DNA of 64,000 bases from Pseudomonas sp. SJZ079 (GCF_007993865.1 NZ_VIUH01000016.1:60266-124265); one strand, 5' to 3'; shown: positions 1-9,447, counted from the first letter of the stretch. Translations and numbers: made by a program. The notes: generated by a model from the sequence alone, not told the origin.

Positions 1-170
1 TCGGGCAGTGGCTGACGGAGACCCGCGACCTGCGCGCCGACGCCATCGCCGCCTTCGGCAGCGCGCCGCAACGGATTCTCGGGGTGGTGTTCGCCGCCGA
101 CAGCGACAACACCGGCGAGCGCGTCGAGAGTTATTTCGCCGCGCCGCAGTTGCACGTCCAGTCGCCTTAG
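1..170 (+). CDS. DUF3047-like protein, C-terminal fragment
   Basis: The frame opening at base 3 is open from the window edge and ends in TAG at 168-170, giving 55 C-terminal residues. The segment ILGVVFAADSDNTGERVESY resembles the end of DUF3047 proteins, where a 'hydrophobic run, D-T-D-N-T-G-E' motif is typical. The function of that family is not known to me. The start lies outside the window, so length and signal peptide cannot be judged. The assignment rests on one short motif and is moderate. Confidence 0.55.
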   Translation, partial: GQWLTETRDLRADAIAAFGSAPQRILGVVFAADSDNTGERVESYFAAPQLHVQSP

Positions 171-298
171 CAACGGTTACCCGCAGTTTGAACAATCGCC
201 TAGCTGCCTGCCCGGCTCGATCATCCGCCGGGCTGTTAGCTGCCCAGGCGCATCAGGTTCTCGCGGTGACCGACCATTAGCTGCTCGAACACCGTGGT

Positions 299-1369
299 TC
301 AGGCGGTCTGGGTCTGCGCCGCCGGTTGCTCCTGGGTAACCCGGGTCCAGCGGTTGGCCCGGGCGAAGGTGCCGAAGTCGTTGAAGCGCACGCCCATCTC
401 GCGCATCACCCGGTGGGCGAAGGGCACGCTGAGCTGGCGGATGTAGAAGGGCTCCTTGACCACGAAGTGGTGGATCGCGTGGCTGCTGCCGAAGTTGCAG
501 CAGAATGCCTGCAGTGGCCACAGCCACCAGGGGTTGAGCACCTGAGTCTGCTGGATCACGTTGCCCGGCTCGACGTCGCCGTAGTAGTGCATGTTGGAGC
601 TGACGAAGTGCAGGCAGAAGGTGCGCAGCACGTTGGGGCCGACCAGCACCACCACGGCACTATCGACGATGTGCATGGCTGACAGGGTGCTTGCCGACCA
701 GGCGATAGGCGCGCCGAGCAGGTGGCTCAGGGCATCGAGCGCATGGAAGCCGAGAAACACATACCAGGTACCCCAGTTGAGCAGCGCCAGCGGTGCGTAG
801 ACGCGCAGGGTGCGCCGCAGGATGGCGCGCTTGTGCGCCCAGGTCGGCGCCCGCCACGTGCGGATCAGCGCAGCCATGAGGTTGTCGCCGACCATCAGCA
901 GGCGGGCGATGCCCCAGGGTTCGCCGTTGGTGATGGCGCGCTCCTCCAGGTCCTGCTCGCTGCCGGAGACCTTGTGGTGGTTGAGGTGCAGGTGGCGGCG
1001 GATCCATGGGTTGATGGTGCTCGGCCGCGCCAGCCAGACCAGCGCCAGCATCAGGTTGTGCGGCAGCCGGCGCTTGCGGAAGTACATCGAGTGGATCAGG
1101 TCGTGCTCCAGTTCGTGGGTCAGCGAGGCGAAGAAGGCATTGAGCAGCAGGCAGGCCCACCAGGCCAGATGGCCGCCGAGATACAGCGCCGCCGAGCCGA
1201 GCATGCCGGCCAGGGCGAAGGCCAGGATGCCGGCACCGAGGGCGTCCTGATGGCGCAGGAGGGGAAAGCGCTGGCGCAGCTCGACGCCGTGGGCCAGCAC
1301 CGTCTCGCGAATATGCGCGGATCGCTGTTGAGCATTCATCTGGGCAACACTTGCGGGGGAAAGGGCCAT
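299..1369 (-). CDS. membrane fatty acid desaturase
   Basis: Integral-membrane non-haem di-iron desaturase of 356 residues. It carries the three histidine clusters of the family: HELEHDLIH (about residue 88), HLHLNHHKVSG (about 127), and HAIHHF near the C-terminus (about 295). Hydrophobic spans occur around residues 45-85 and 185-250. The ATG at 1369 follows an aggatgtaggc ribosome-binding region. The gene is divergent from an AraC regulator across about 100 bp, so that regulator is its likely controller. It differs from the DesA-type desaturase at 36451. Substrate and position of the introduced double bond cannot be inferred; a hydroxylase of the same fold is the alternative. Confidence 0.85.
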   Translation of the reverse strand: MALSPASVAQMNAQQRSAHIRETVLAHGVELRQRFPLLRHQDALGAGILAFALAGMLGSAALYLGGHLAWWACLLLNAFFASLTHELEHDLIHSMYFRKRRLPHNLMLALVWLARPSTINPWIRRHLHLNHHKVSGSEQDLEERAITNGEPWGIARLLMVGDNLMAALIRTWRAPTWAHKRAILRRTLRVYAPLALLNWGTWYVFLGFHALDALSHLLGAPIAWSASTLSAMHIVDSAVVVLVGPNVLRTFCLHFVSSNMHYYGDVEPGNVIQQTQVLNPWWLWPLQAFCCNFGSSHAIHHFVVKEPFYIRQLSVPFAHRVMREMGVRFNDFGTFARANRWTRVTQEQPAAQTQTA

Positions 1370-1468
1370 GCCTACATCCTCTGGTTGAACATGCTGCTAC
1401 TGTGCCGCGAGGAGCGGCCAGCCGCCTGACCCTGAACGCCAACCTGTTGACCGGACACGCCAACCTGC

Positions 1469-2482
1469 ATGACTGCCGAACCCACCACCCTGGCCAGTTG
1501 GACCCGCGCCCTGCGCAAGCAGCTCGATGCCCTGGGCCTGGACAGCGCCGCGCTGTGCCACGAGGCCGGACTCGAGCCGGGCGTGCTCGACGACCCCAAT
1601 GCGCGCTGCCCGCTGTCGGCCACCACCCGCTTGTGGCAACTGGCGGTGGCGGCCAGCGGTGACCCGGCGCTGGGCCTGCAGACCTCGCAGTTCGTCAGCC
1701 CGACCACCTTTCATGCCCTCGGCTACGCGCTGGTCGCCAGCAGCAGCTTGCGCGAGATGTTCGAGCGCATCGTGCGCTATCACCGGGTGGTCAGCGACGT
1801 CCTCGAACTGGAATTGCGCGAGGCCGGCGACTGCTTCGAATTCTGTTTTCGCGTGCCACCCGGCAGCCCAGCGCCGGCGCCCGAGGCGCTGGATGCCTTC
1901 GCCGCGATCTACGTGCGCAGCTGCCGCAATCGCCTGGGTCGCGATTTCGCCCCGCTGGCGGTCCACCTGCAGCGTCCGGCGCCGGCCGATCCGCAGCCCT
2001 GGCACGCGGTGTTCCGCGCGCCGCTGCACTTCGCCGCGGCGGAGAACCTGCTGCGCTTTTCGCGTGCGGCCCTGGAGCAGCGCCTGGATGATGGCAATCC
2101 GGAGCTGGCCGAGCACAACGAGGCGGTGCTCAAGCGCAACCTCGCCCAGCTGCAGAGTGCCAGTTGGACGCAGAAGGTACGGGCCTGCCTGCAGGCGCAG
2201 CTGCCGGATGGCGAGCCCTCGGCCGAACGCCTCGCGCAGACCCTGCACCTGAGCCTGCGCAGCCTGCAGCGCCATCTGGCCGACGAGGGCGCGAGCTACG
2301 AGAGCCTGCTCGCCGAGACCCGCCAGCACCTGGCGCTGCAGCACATGCGCGACCCGCGCTGTTCGATCAGTGAGATCGCCTACCTGCTCGGCTTTGCCGA
2401 CACCAGCAGCTTCAGCCGCGCCTTCAAGCGCTGGACCGGGCAGGCGCCGAGCCAATACCGCGAGGGACTGAAACCGGCATGA
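1469..2482 (+). CDS. AraC-family regulator (OruR/ArgR-like architecture)
   Basis: Transcription factor of 337 residues. The N-terminal two thirds match the arabinose-binding-type domain found in many Pseudomonas AraC proteins (LWQLAVAASGDPALGLQ, then FHALGYALVASSSLREM). The last 100 residues form the double helix-turn-helix: LAQTLHLSLRSLQRHLADEG and ISEIAYLLGFADTSSFSRAF. Its stop overlaps the ATG of the next gene by four bases (ATGA), so the two are translationally coupled. It faces the desaturase gene head to head, which suggests it controls that gene, itself and the downstream flavoprotein. Its ligand is unknown. Confidence 0.88.
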   Translation: MTAEPTTLASWTRALRKQLDALGLDSAALCHEAGLEPGVLDDPNARCPLSATTRLWQLAVAASGDPALGLQTSQFVSPTTFHALGYALVASSSLREMFERIVRYHRVVSDVLELELREAGDCFEFCFRVPPGSPAPAPEALDAFAAIYVRSCRNRLGRDFAPLAVHLQRPAPADPQPWHAVFRAPLHFAAAENLLRFSRAALEQRLDDGNPELAEHNEAVLKRNLAQLQSASWTQKVRACLQAQLPDGEPSAERLAQTLHLSLRSLQRHLADEGASYESLLAETRQHLALQHMRDPRCSISEIAYLLGFADTSSFSRAFKRWTGQAPSQYREGLKPA

Positions 2483-3555
2483 GCCACTACGATCTAATCC
2501 TGCTCGGCGCCGGCCACGCGCACCTCGGGGTGTTGCGCCGCTGGGCGCTGGTCGACAGGCCGCCGGGGCGCATCGCGCTGCTCAGTGCCGGACATGACGC
2601 CTGGTACTCGGGGATGTTGCCGGGGCTGCTGGCCGAACGTTTCAGCGCCGACGACTGCCGGATCGAACTGCAGCCGTTGTGCCGGGCGGCCAAGGTCGAG
2701 CTGATCGTCGGCCAGGCAACGGGGCTGGTGGCGGCGCAGCGCCAGGTGCACCTGGCCGATGGCTCTGTGCTGGACGCCAGCTGGCTGTCGCTGAACCTCG
2801 GTGCTCAGGTCGCCCAGCCGTTGCAGCAGGGCGCGGGTATGCAGCTGTTGGCGGTCAAACCCTTCGCCGAGTTTCTCGCCGGCTGGCACACCTGGCAGGC
2901 CGCGCCGCAGCCGTTGGCGATTCTCGGCGGCGGCGCGGCCGGGGTCGAGCTGGCGCTGGCGCTGGCCGACCAGGTGCCGCAGTTGGCGCTGTTCTGTGCC
3001 GGCGAACTGCTCGCCGGGCACAATGCGGGTCTGCACCTGCGTGCGCTCGGTCATCTGCGCCAGCGCCGGGTGCAGGTGCGCGAAAATTGCCCGATCGAGC
3101 GAATCGACGACGATTGCCTGATCAGCGGTGAGGTGCCGGTCTGGCGTGGCCAGCGCCTGCTCCTGGCCAGTGGTGCGCAGGCCTTGCCGTGGCTGGCGCA
3201 GAGCGGCCTGAGCTGCGATCAGGGCGGCTTCGTGCAGATCGGCGCGACCCTGCAGAGCCTGTCCCATCCCCAGCTATTTGCCGTTGGCGACTGCGCCAGC
3301 CTGCCGGGTGCGCGCAAGAGCGGGGTGTACTCGGTGCGTCAGGCGCCCGTGTTGGCGGCCAACCTCAGTGCCGTGCTGCGTGGCCTGCCGCTGCGCGCCT
3401 ATCGTCCACAACGGCAGAGCCTGGCGCTGCTCGCCACCGGTGATGGCGGCGCCTTGCTCGGCTGGCGCGGTTGGAGTGCCGGCGGGCAGCTCTATGGGCG
3501 CTGGAAGGACTATCTGGATCGTGGCTTTATCCAGCGGCACCGCCTGTCCGGCTAG
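2479..3555 (+). CDS. FAD-dependent oxidoreductase, 'N-terminal-to-SelD' family
   Basis: Pyridine nucleotide-disulfide-type flavoprotein of 358 residues, about full length for its group. LILLGAGHAHLGVLRRWA at residues 6-23 is a variant Rossmann FAD site characteristic of the family that is elsewhere fused or adjacent to selenophosphate synthetase (TIGR03169, from memory). A second dinucleotide site, LAILGGGAAGVELALALAD, lies near residue 147, and the C-terminal FAD contact LFAVGDCASLPGARKSGVYS near 272. No CxxxxC redox pair is visible. It is coupled to the AraC gene and has no SelD neighbour. Electron transfer to the divergent desaturase is possible but is only an inference from position. Confidence 0.8.
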   Translation: MSHYDLILLGAGHAHLGVLRRWALVDRPPGRIALLSAGHDAWYSGMLPGLLAERFSADDCRIELQPLCRAAKVELIVGQATGLVAAQRQVHLADGSVLDASWLSLNLGAQVAQPLQQGAGMQLLAVKPFAEFLAGWHTWQAAPQPLAILGGGAAGVELALALADQVPQLALFCAGELLAGHNAGLHLRALGHLRQRRVQVRENCPIERIDDDCLISGEVPVWRGQRLLLASGAQALPWLAQSGLSCDQGGFVQIGATLQSLSHPQLFAVGDCASLPGARKSGVYSVRQAPVLAANLSAVLRGLPLRAYRPQRQSLALLATGDGGALLGWRGWSAGGQLYGRWKDYLDRGFIQRHRLSG

Positions 3556-3745
3556 GTTCGGTTGAGCCAAGGCTGTGCGACCAAAGTGTGATGGTCGAGT
3601 GCCGCTGGACGTGCTCGAATCGAGCCCTGCGCCACCGTCAGCCGGCAGACCTTGCTCGCCAGTCTGGCCCGGCCTGCTCCAGCTGCGCCGATGGGGCGTG
3701 ACCAGCGTCCGCGGCATCGCCCGAATAACAAGAATGAGGACTGCC

Positions 3746-5341
3746 ATGAGTACTGCCGTTATCCGCCAGCCGCAGGCCTGCCTGTTGCACGCACTCGGCT
3801 TGGGCGCACTGCTGCTGGCCTACTCACTGCTGCAACTGTCGCCCTATGTGGCCATGCCGGCCTTGTTGCTGCTGGCACTGTGGCCTTGGCTGGGGCCCTG
3901 GCAGCGGCGCCAGGAGGACAGCTCGGCGCCAAGCGCCGCCGCGCAATTCGCCCAACTCAGCCAGAGCCTGTCCCAGCACACCTGTCATAACGCCCTGTCC
4001 GCCGCCCAGGTAGCACATGCCGTGCAGCAACTGGCGGACAAGCTGCAGTCGCAGTTGAGTGCGATCGAGCAGATCAGCCAGGGCGCCGACGCCATCACCC
4101 ATACCGAGCAGGACAGCGCGCAACGGGCCGAGCAGACCCTGACGGCCGCGCAGCGCGTACGTCAGAGCAGTGCCACGGGCCAGCAGGAGTTGCAGCTGGC
4201 GATCGGCCGGATGCAGCAGCTCAGCGCGCAGACCGCCGCCAGTCGCGAGTTGATCGATGGCCTGAGCAGCCGCACCGAGCAGATCGAACAGGTCACCCAG
4301 GTGATCCAGTCCATTGCCAGCCAGACCAACCTGCTGGCGCTCAATGCCGCCATCGAAGCGGCGCGCGCCGGCGAGCAGGGCCGTGGTTTTGCGGTGGTCG
4401 CCGACGAGGTGCGCAACCTCGCCGCGCGCACCGCCAGCGCCACCGAGGAAGTCGGTCAGATGGTCAGCGACATTCGCCAGCAGAGTGCGGCGGTGGTCAG
4501 CCATATTCAGCAGCAGGCCAATGAGCTGGATCACGCCGCCGGGCAGATCGAGCAAACCGGCGAACAGCTGCAAGGGATTGCCGGCTGGGCGGTGGATGTG
4601 GAGAGCCAGGTGGCGCAGATCAGTGCCGGCACGGCGAACAACCATGAGCGCCTGGCCAGCCTGCTGGTCGCCGTGGAGCAGTTGCGCAGCGACGTGCGCG
4701 CCAGTGAGGGCCAGACCCGCCAGCTGGGCGGCGCCGCCGAACACCTGGTCGGCCAGGCGGAAACGGTCAGCGAACAGCTCGCCGGCGTCGGCTTAGACGA
4801 CTACCACCAGCGCATCTACGATCTGGCGCGCGAGGGCGCGGCGGCGATCGGCGCGCAGTTCGAGGCGGATATCCAGGCCGGGCGGGTCAGCCTTTCCGAC
4901 CTGTTCGACCGTCAGTACCAAGCGATTGCCAACAGCTTTCCGGCTAAGTACAGGACGCGTTTCGACCGCTATGCCGACCAGGTCCTGCCGGGCATTCAGG
5001 AACCGTTGCTGAGTCGCCACCCTGGCCTGGTGTTCGCCATCGCCAGCACGCCCGAAGGCTACGTGCCGACCCACAACCAGGCGTTCAATCATCCGCCCAG
5101 CGGCGACCGGGCGCGGGACACCGCGAAGAGCCGCAGCAAGCGCCTGTTCAACGACCGCACCGGTATTCGCTGTGGCAGCCATCAGCAACCGCTGCTGCTG
5201 CAGACCTACACGCGCGACACCGGAGAACTGATGCACGACCTCTCGGTGCCGATCCAGGTGCAGGGGCGGCATTGGGGTGGTCTGCGCCTGGGCTACAAGC
5301 CCGAGCCGACGAGAGAGCGTCCAAGCTGCGCCGCCGGCTAA
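3746..5341 (+). CDS. methyl-accepting chemotaxis protein with C-terminal sensor region
   Basis: Chemoreceptor of 531 residues. The frame is open from 3575, but the ATG at 3746 follows AATGAGGA with good spacing and begins [10 protein letters not shown]. Two adjacent hydrophobic segments (about residues 12-30 and 33-50) anchor it, with almost no periplasmic loop. The signalling hairpin tip around residues 195-225 includes [20 protein letters not shown] followed by [12 protein letters not shown]. About 180 residues follow the signalling domain ([48 protein letters not shown]), resembling the C-terminal ligand-sensing region of some proteobacterial receptors. It probably senses a cytoplasmic signal. 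It precedes polyamine genes, but no ligand can be assigned. Confidence 0.9.
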   Translation: MSTAVIRQPQACLLHALGLGALLLAYSLLQLSPYVAMPALLLLALWPWLGPWQRRQEDSSAPSAAAQFAQLSQSLSQHTCHNALSAAQVAHAVQQLADKLQSQLSAIEQISQGADAITHTEQDSAQRAEQTLTAAQRVRQSSATGQQELQLAIGRMQQLSAQTAASRELIDGLSSRTEQIEQVTQVIQSIASQTNLLALNAAIEAARAGEQGRGFAVVADEVRNLAARTASATEEVGQMVSDIRQQSAAVVSHIQQQANELDHAAGQIEQTGEQLQGIAGWAVDVESQVAQISAGTANNHERLASLLVAVEQLRSDVRASEGQTRQLGGAAEHLVGQAETVSEQLAGVGLDDYHQRIYDLAREGAAAIGAQFEADIQAGRVSLSDLFDRQYQAIANSFPAKYRTRFDRYADQVLPGIQEPLLSRHPGLVFAIASTPEGYVPTHNQAFNHPPSGDRARDTAKSRSKRLFNDRTGIRCGSHQQPLLLQTYTRDTGELMHDLSVPIQVQGRHWGGLRLGYKPEPTRERPSCAAG

Positions 5342-5711
5342 TGTTTAGCCTGTGCGTAACTGAACATGTAAAGAATCGGATTTAAAGCGTGCGGGCTGCT
5401 GTGCGAGCCTCTTCGCCCATGAGTTCGTCCGCGCATTGTCCCATCCCGCCTGTGTTTTTCCCGTCGTTACGGGAGCGCACCGATTTCGGCGCCGCTCGAA
5501 GCAATCCCCTCCTGCCTGCAATCCTGGCCTTCTGGGCGCTCTGGCATTGTCGCCATGCGCGCCCGCCGGATGTGGCTCTCGTCGCTATCTGAACGCCTCG
5601 GCTGCACCCGCCCGCAGCCGTTCCGATACCTGTGATCCCGCCGCCGTGTCTGCCTTTTGGCACGTGCATCGACGGCTGGACAGTGCGCCTTCCGGCGCTA
5701 ACGAGAGTCCC
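5342..5711. other. intergenic stretch without a recognised gene
   Basis: These 370 bases separate the chemoreceptor from the glutamylpolyamine synthetase. The frame of the downstream gene stays open back to 5436, but codons upstream of 5712 do not resemble the family N-terminus. I see no convincing terminator, tRNA or repeat. The promoter of the downstream gene should lie here, but I cannot place it. Confidence 0.5.
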
Positions 5712-7088
5712 ATGCCATTCGCCTCCGTGCAGCACGCCCAGGATTTCCTGGCGCAGAACCCCGATATCGAACTGTTCGAATTGTTCATCCTCGACGCCAA
5801 CGGCGTGCCGCGCGGCAAGCTGTTGCACCGCGAGGAGCTGCTGGCCGTGTACCAGAGCGGCCGGCCGCTGCCCAGCACCATCCTCGGCCTGAGCATCAAC
5901 GGCGATGACGTCGAAGATTCCGGCCTGGTCTGGGACGTCGGCGACATCGACTGCCGCGCCTACCCGCTGGCCGGCAGCCTGGTGCGCATGCCCTGGCGGC
6001 AGATTGCCACTGCCGCGCTGCAGGTCAGCATGCACCCGAGCGAGGGCATGCCGGCCACGGTCGCCGATCCGCGGCATCTGCTGAACCGGGTGATCGAGGG
6101 GCTCAAGGCCGAGGGTTATCACCCGGTGATGGCTTGCGAGCTGGAGTTTTATCTGCTCGATCAGCGCCGCGATGCCGAGGGTCGGCCGCAGCCGGCGCTG
6201 GATGCCGACGGCGGTCGTCCGCGCAGCACCCAGGTGTACGGGTTGCGCGAACTGGAACAGATCGAGCCGTTCCTCGCCGACCTGTATGCCGCCTGCAAGC
6301 TGCAAGGTATCCCGGCGCGTACGGCGATTTCCGAATACGCCCCGGGCCAGGTGGAGATCACCCTGGAACATGGCGACGCACTCGCGGCCATGGACCAGGC
6401 CGTGCGTTACAAGCGCCTGGTCAAGGGCGTTGCGCACAAGCACGGGATGCAGGCCTGCTTCATGGCCAAGCCCTACGACCACCTAGCCGGCACGGGCATG
6501 CACATGCACGTCAGCCTGGCCGATGAGCAGGGCCGCAACCTGTTCGCCGGCGAGCCGGATGACCTCGGCGGGCCGGCCGGCACCCTGCTCAAGCAGGCGG
6601 TGGGCGGCATGCTCGCCAGCCTGCTCGACTCGTTGCTGCTGTTCTGCCCCAACGCCAACTCCTACCGGCGCTTTCAGGCCAACAGCTACGCGCCACTGGC
6701 ACCCACCTGGGGTATCGACAACCGCACCGTCAGCCTGCGCGTACCCGGTGGTCCGGCGGCCAGCCGGCACATCGAACACCGCATCTGCGGCGCCGACGCC
6801 AATCCCTACTTGGCCGCCGCGGCGATCCTCGCCGGCATCCACCGTGGCATTCGCGAGGACATCGACCCCGGCGCGCCGGTCGAGGGTAACGGTTATGCCC
6901 AGGCCAAGACGCTGTTGCCGACCGACTGGTTGACCTCGCTGCAAGCGCTGGAGCGCTCCGAATGGGCGCGCGAGGCTCTGGGCGAGGCGTTCCTCAAGGT
7001 CTATCTGGCGGTCAAACGCGCCGAGTACCGCCAATTCATGGCCGAGGTGGGCGAGCAGGACTGGCGCTGGTACCTGACCCAAGCCTGA
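5712..7088 (+). CDS. pauA: gamma-glutamylpolyamine synthetase (glutamine synthetase-like)
   Basis: ATP-dependent ligase that joins glutamate to putrescine or related amines, the first step of the gamma-glutamylation route. The 458-residue product has the PuuA/PauA form of the glutamine synthetase fold: LFILDANGVPRGKLL at about 22-36, ELEFYLLD (about 139), FMAKPYDHLAGTGMHMHVSL (about 250), NANSYRRF (about 313) and NRTVSLRVPGG (about 336). The ATG at 5712 gives the normal N-terminus; longer forms add unrelated residues. The next gene is the matching oxidase, a pairing also seen in P. aeruginosa PauA/PauB loci. Which polyamine it prefers is not visible. The symbol is a family symbol; the paralogue number is unknown. 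Confidence 0.85.
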   Translation: MPFASVQHAQDFLAQNPDIELFELFILDANGVPRGKLLHREELLAVYQSGRPLPSTILGLSINGDDVEDSGLVWDVGDIDCRAYPLAGSLVRMPWRQIATAALQVSMHPSEGMPATVADPRHLLNRVIEGLKAEGYHPVMACELEFYLLDQRRDAEGRPQPALDADGGRPRSTQVYGLRELEQIEPFLADLYAACKLQGIPARTAISEYAPGQVEITLEHGDALAAMDQAVRYKRLVKGVAHKHGMQACFMAKPYDHLAGTGMHMHVSLADEQGRNLFAGEPDDLGGPAGTLLKQAVGGMLASLLDSLLLFCPNANSYRRFQANSYAPLAPTWGIDNRTVSLRVPGGPAASRHIEHRICGADANPYLAAAAILAGIHRGIREDIDPGAPVEGNGYAQAKTLLPTDWLTSLQALERSEWAREALGEAFLKVYLAVKRAEYRQFMAEVGEQDWRWYLTQA

Positions 7089-7215
7089 GTGCTACTGCGC
7101 TTGGCCATACGGCGTTGAAGTCAGGCTCGGGCTTGTCATGTACCGCTCGTACACTCCGCGCCCTCACCTGACTTCGCCTTGTCTGGCCTGCGCTCGCGAC
7201 GCACTCAGCGTTCTA
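7085..7215 (+). repeat. Pseudomonas intergenic repeat, diverged copy
   Basis: Just after the synthetase stop, GTGCTACTGCGCT-TGG-ATAC-GCGTTGAA is followed by AGGCTCGGGCTTGTCATGTAC, CTCCGCGCCCTCACCTG, CGCCTTGTCTGGCCTGCGCT and CGCGACGCAC. A longer, better preserved copy with the same blocks in the same order lies between spuB and spuC (52763-52935). It contains no ORF of its own and is probably a mobile or structural repeat. Confidence 0.6.
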
Positions 7216-7226
7216 TTTCAATTCGG

Positions 7227-7252
7227 TAGCCCGGATGCAATCCGGGACGCAA
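7227..7252. repeat. short palindromic repeat, GTAGCCCGGATGCAATCCGGG type
   Basis: The sequence gtagcccggatgcaatccgg is self-complementary around TGCA (CCGGAT-TGCA-ATCCGG form). The same motif occurs as a larger palindrome at 40311-40381 and in a degraded form at 46731-46777. This is a common Pseudomonas intergenic repeat type. Confidence 0.6.
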
Positions 7253-7308
7253 ACACATAGATCGAGCGCCGCGGTTCAGGCCGCGGTGCATAAATCGAGG
7301 ACTTCTCC

Positions 7309-8622
7309 ATGACCGCCGCTCTCAATGCCGTTATCCCCGCAGCCGAGCGCTGCCCGTCCTATTACAGCGCCAGCCTCAACCAGGAAACCGACTACCCGAC
7401 CCTGCAGGGCCAGGTCAGTGTCGATGTGGTGATCATCGGTGGTGGCTTCACCGGCGTGGCCAGCGCCGTGGAACTGGCCGAGCGTGGCCTCAAGGTGGCC
7501 ATCGTCGAGAGCCACAAGATCGGCTGGGGTGCCACCGGGCGCAATGGCGGCCAGGTCACCGGCAGCCTCTCGGGCGACGGCGCCATGCGCAAGCAGATGC
7601 GCAACCGGCTTGGCGCCGAGGTCGACGACTTCATCTGGCAGCTGCGCTGGCGCGGCCAGCAGATCATCCAGCAGCGAGTGGCCAAGTACGGGATCCACTG
7701 CGACCTCAAGCACGGTCATCTGCACGCCGCCTACAAGCCCAGCCACATGCCGGGTCTGCAGGCCGACTACGAGGAGGCCGTGCGCCGCGGCATGGCCGAC
7801 GAGGTCAGCCTGCTCGACCGCGACGGCGTGCGCGCGCACCTGGACAGCGAGCTCTACTGCGGCGCGATCAAGAACAGCCGCAACCTGCACCTGCACCCGC
7901 TGAACCTGTGCATCGGCGAGGCCAAGGCGGCCGAGAGCCTCGGCGCGCTGATCTTCGAGCATTCCGAGGTGCTGCAGATCGTCCACGGCGCCAACCCCGC
8001 GGTGATCACCGCCCAGGGCCGGATCGACGCCAAACAGGTGCTGCTGGCCGGCGACGTCTACCACAAGCTGGAGCCGCAGAAGCTCAAGGGCATGATCTTC
8101 CCGGCCATGGGCGGCATCGTCACCACCGCGCCGCTGGGCGAGCTGGCCAAGCAGATCAACCCGCAGGACCTGGCCGTCTACGACTGCCGCTTCGTCCTCG
8201 ACTACTACCGCCTGACCGCCGATGGCCGCCTGTTGTTCGGCGGCGGCTGCAACTACTCGGGGCGCGACTCGCGGGACATCGCCGCCGAGTTGCGCCCGGC
8301 CATCGAGCGCACCTTCCCGGCGCTCAAGGGCGTGCCGATCGACTTCCAGTGGAGTTGCGCCATGGGCATCGTGGTCAACCGCATCCCCCAGCTCGGCAAA
8401 CTGTCGGACAACGTCTGGTACTGCCAGGGCTACTCCGGTCACGGCATCGCCACCAGCCACATCATGGGCGAGGTGATGGCCAACGCCCTGACCGGCAGCC
8501 TGGAGAAGTTCGACACCTTTGCCGCCTGCTCGCACATCAAGGTGCCGCTGGGCGACGTGCTGGGCAACCCGATGCTGGCGGTGGGCATGTGGTACTACCA
8601 GCTGCTGGAGAAGCTGCGCTGA
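7309..8622 (+). CDS. pauB: gamma-glutamylpolyamine oxidoreductase (PuuB/PauB family)
   Basis: FAD-dependent amine oxidase of the DAO superfamily, 437 residues, acting after the synthetase to oxidise gamma-glutamyl-putrescine or similar to the aldehyde. The FAD-binding glycine motif DVVIIGGGFTGVASAVELAE is near residue 39, followed by VESHKIGWGATGRNGGQVTG around 67, where PuuB relatives carry the same pattern. The C-terminal GYSGHGIATSHIMGE (about residue 377) closes the FAD site. It lies 220 bp downstream of the synthetase on the same strand, separated by repeats. The pair would channel polyamines into the same gamma-glutamyl intermediates as the spu genes. Confidence 0.87.
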   Translation: MTAALNAVIPAAERCPSYYSASLNQETDYPTLQGQVSVDVVIIGGGFTGVASAVELAERGLKVAIVESHKIGWGATGRNGGQVTGSLSGDGAMRKQMRNRLGAEVDDFIWQLRWRGQQIIQQRVAKYGIHCDLKHGHLHAAYKPSHMPGLQADYEEAVRRGMADEVSLLDRDGVRAHLDSELYCGAIKNSRNLHLHPLNLCIGEAKAAESLGALIFEHSEVLQIVHGANPAVITAQGRIDAKQVLLAGDVYHKLEPQKLKGMIFPAMGGIVTTAPLGELAKQINPQDLAVYDCRFVLDYYRLTADGRLLFGGGCNYSGRDSRDIAAELRPAIERTFPALKGVPIDFQWSCAMGIVVNRIPQLGKLSDNVWYCQGYSGHGIATSHIMGEVMANALTGSLEKFDTFAACSHIKVPLGDVLGNPMLAVGMWYYQLLEKLR

Positions 8623-8634
8623 GGGTATAGGATT

Positions 8635-8666
8635 GCTGGGTTTCGCTGCGCTCTACGCCAGCCTAC
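8635..8666. repeat. half copy of GTAGGCTGGGT-type repeat
   Basis: GCTGGGTTTCGCTGCGCTCTACGCCAGCCTAC matches one arm of the larger element at 47508-47586 (GCTGGGTTTCGCTGCGCTCTACCCAGCCTAC). It sits between the convergent oxidoreductase and Crp-like genes and reaches the last codon of the latter. Confidence 0.6.
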
Positions 8667-9355
8667 GGCTCACTTGTGGCCTGGCGCAGGCGTAGCACAT
8701 CGAGGATTTCGATTTCGCCGTAGCTCAGGCGCAGGATGCCTTGGGCTTCCAGCTCCTTGAGGATCTGGTTGGTGGTCTGCCGGGAGAGCGCCAGCATCAA
8801 GGCCAGCTGTTCCTGCGCCAGGTGAATGACCGGGCGCGGGCCGCTGGCCTCGCCGTAGTTGTCGGCCATCAACAACAGGCGCCGCGCCAGGCGCGGCGCG
8901 GCCGGCAGCAGGCTGATCTCCTCCAGGGCGATAAAGGTCAGGCGCAGTTTCTGGCTCATCAACAGGGCGAAGTCGCGCCAGTACTGCGGTTGCTGGTCGA
9001 GCAGGGCGAGCAGCCGGGCCTGGGGCAGCAGTAGTAGGGTGCTGGCTTCTGCGGCGAAGGCATCGTGCGTGCGCGGCAGACCATCGAACAGGGATATTTC
9101 GCCGAACCAGTAGGGCGGCTCGACCAGGGTCAGCAGCGCTTCCTTACCGCTTTGGTTGACCGCGCCAACGCGCATGGCGCCCGCCACCACGGCGTACAGG
9201 CCGCTGGGTTGATCGCCGCGGCGGAACAGTCGCTGCCCTGCGGGCAACTGCTGCACCTGGGCGATCTCCAGCAGGGCTTCCTGCAAGCGCGCGGGCAGGG
9301 CACTGAACCAGTGGCCTTCGAGCAAGCGGGCACGGTAGGCGCGGGGATCGTGCAT
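8663..9355 (-). CDS. Crp/Fnr-family transcriptional regulator
   Basis: DNA-binding regulator of 230 residues. The start at 9355 is chosen because CCAGGAGAAGTGC precedes that ATG; an in-frame upstream start has no such site. The cyclic-nucleotide-type beta barrel spans about residues 18-130, including LFRRGDQPSGLYAVVAGAMR and FGEISLFDGLPRTHDAFAAE. The latter has an Arg-Thr-His in place of the phosphate-binding Arg-Ser/Thr-Ala of classical CRP. The C-terminal helix-turn-helix includes LAQEQLALMLALSRQTTNQI (about residue 178). No Fnr-type cysteine cluster is present. It is divergent from the Mpo1-like gene across about 90 bp. Its effector is unknown. Confidence 0.88.
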   Translation of the reverse strand: MHDPRAYRARLLEGHWFSALPARLQEALLEIAQVQQLPAGQRLFRRGDQPSGLYAVVAGAMRVGAVNQSGKEALLTLVEPPYWFGEISLFDGLPRTHDAFAAEASTLLLLPQARLLALLDQQPQYWRDFALLMSQKLRLTFIALEEISLLPAAPRLARRLLLMADNYGEASGPRPVIHLAQEQLALMLALSRQTTNQILKELEAQGILRLSYGEIEILDVLRLRQATSEP

Positions 9356-9447
9356 GCACTTCTCCTGGGTTTGTCGGCTAGCTGACAGAGCGCCGTAGCG
9401 AGTCGGGGCCACTATCGTCGGACCTGTCATACGCGAGGGCAACCCCG

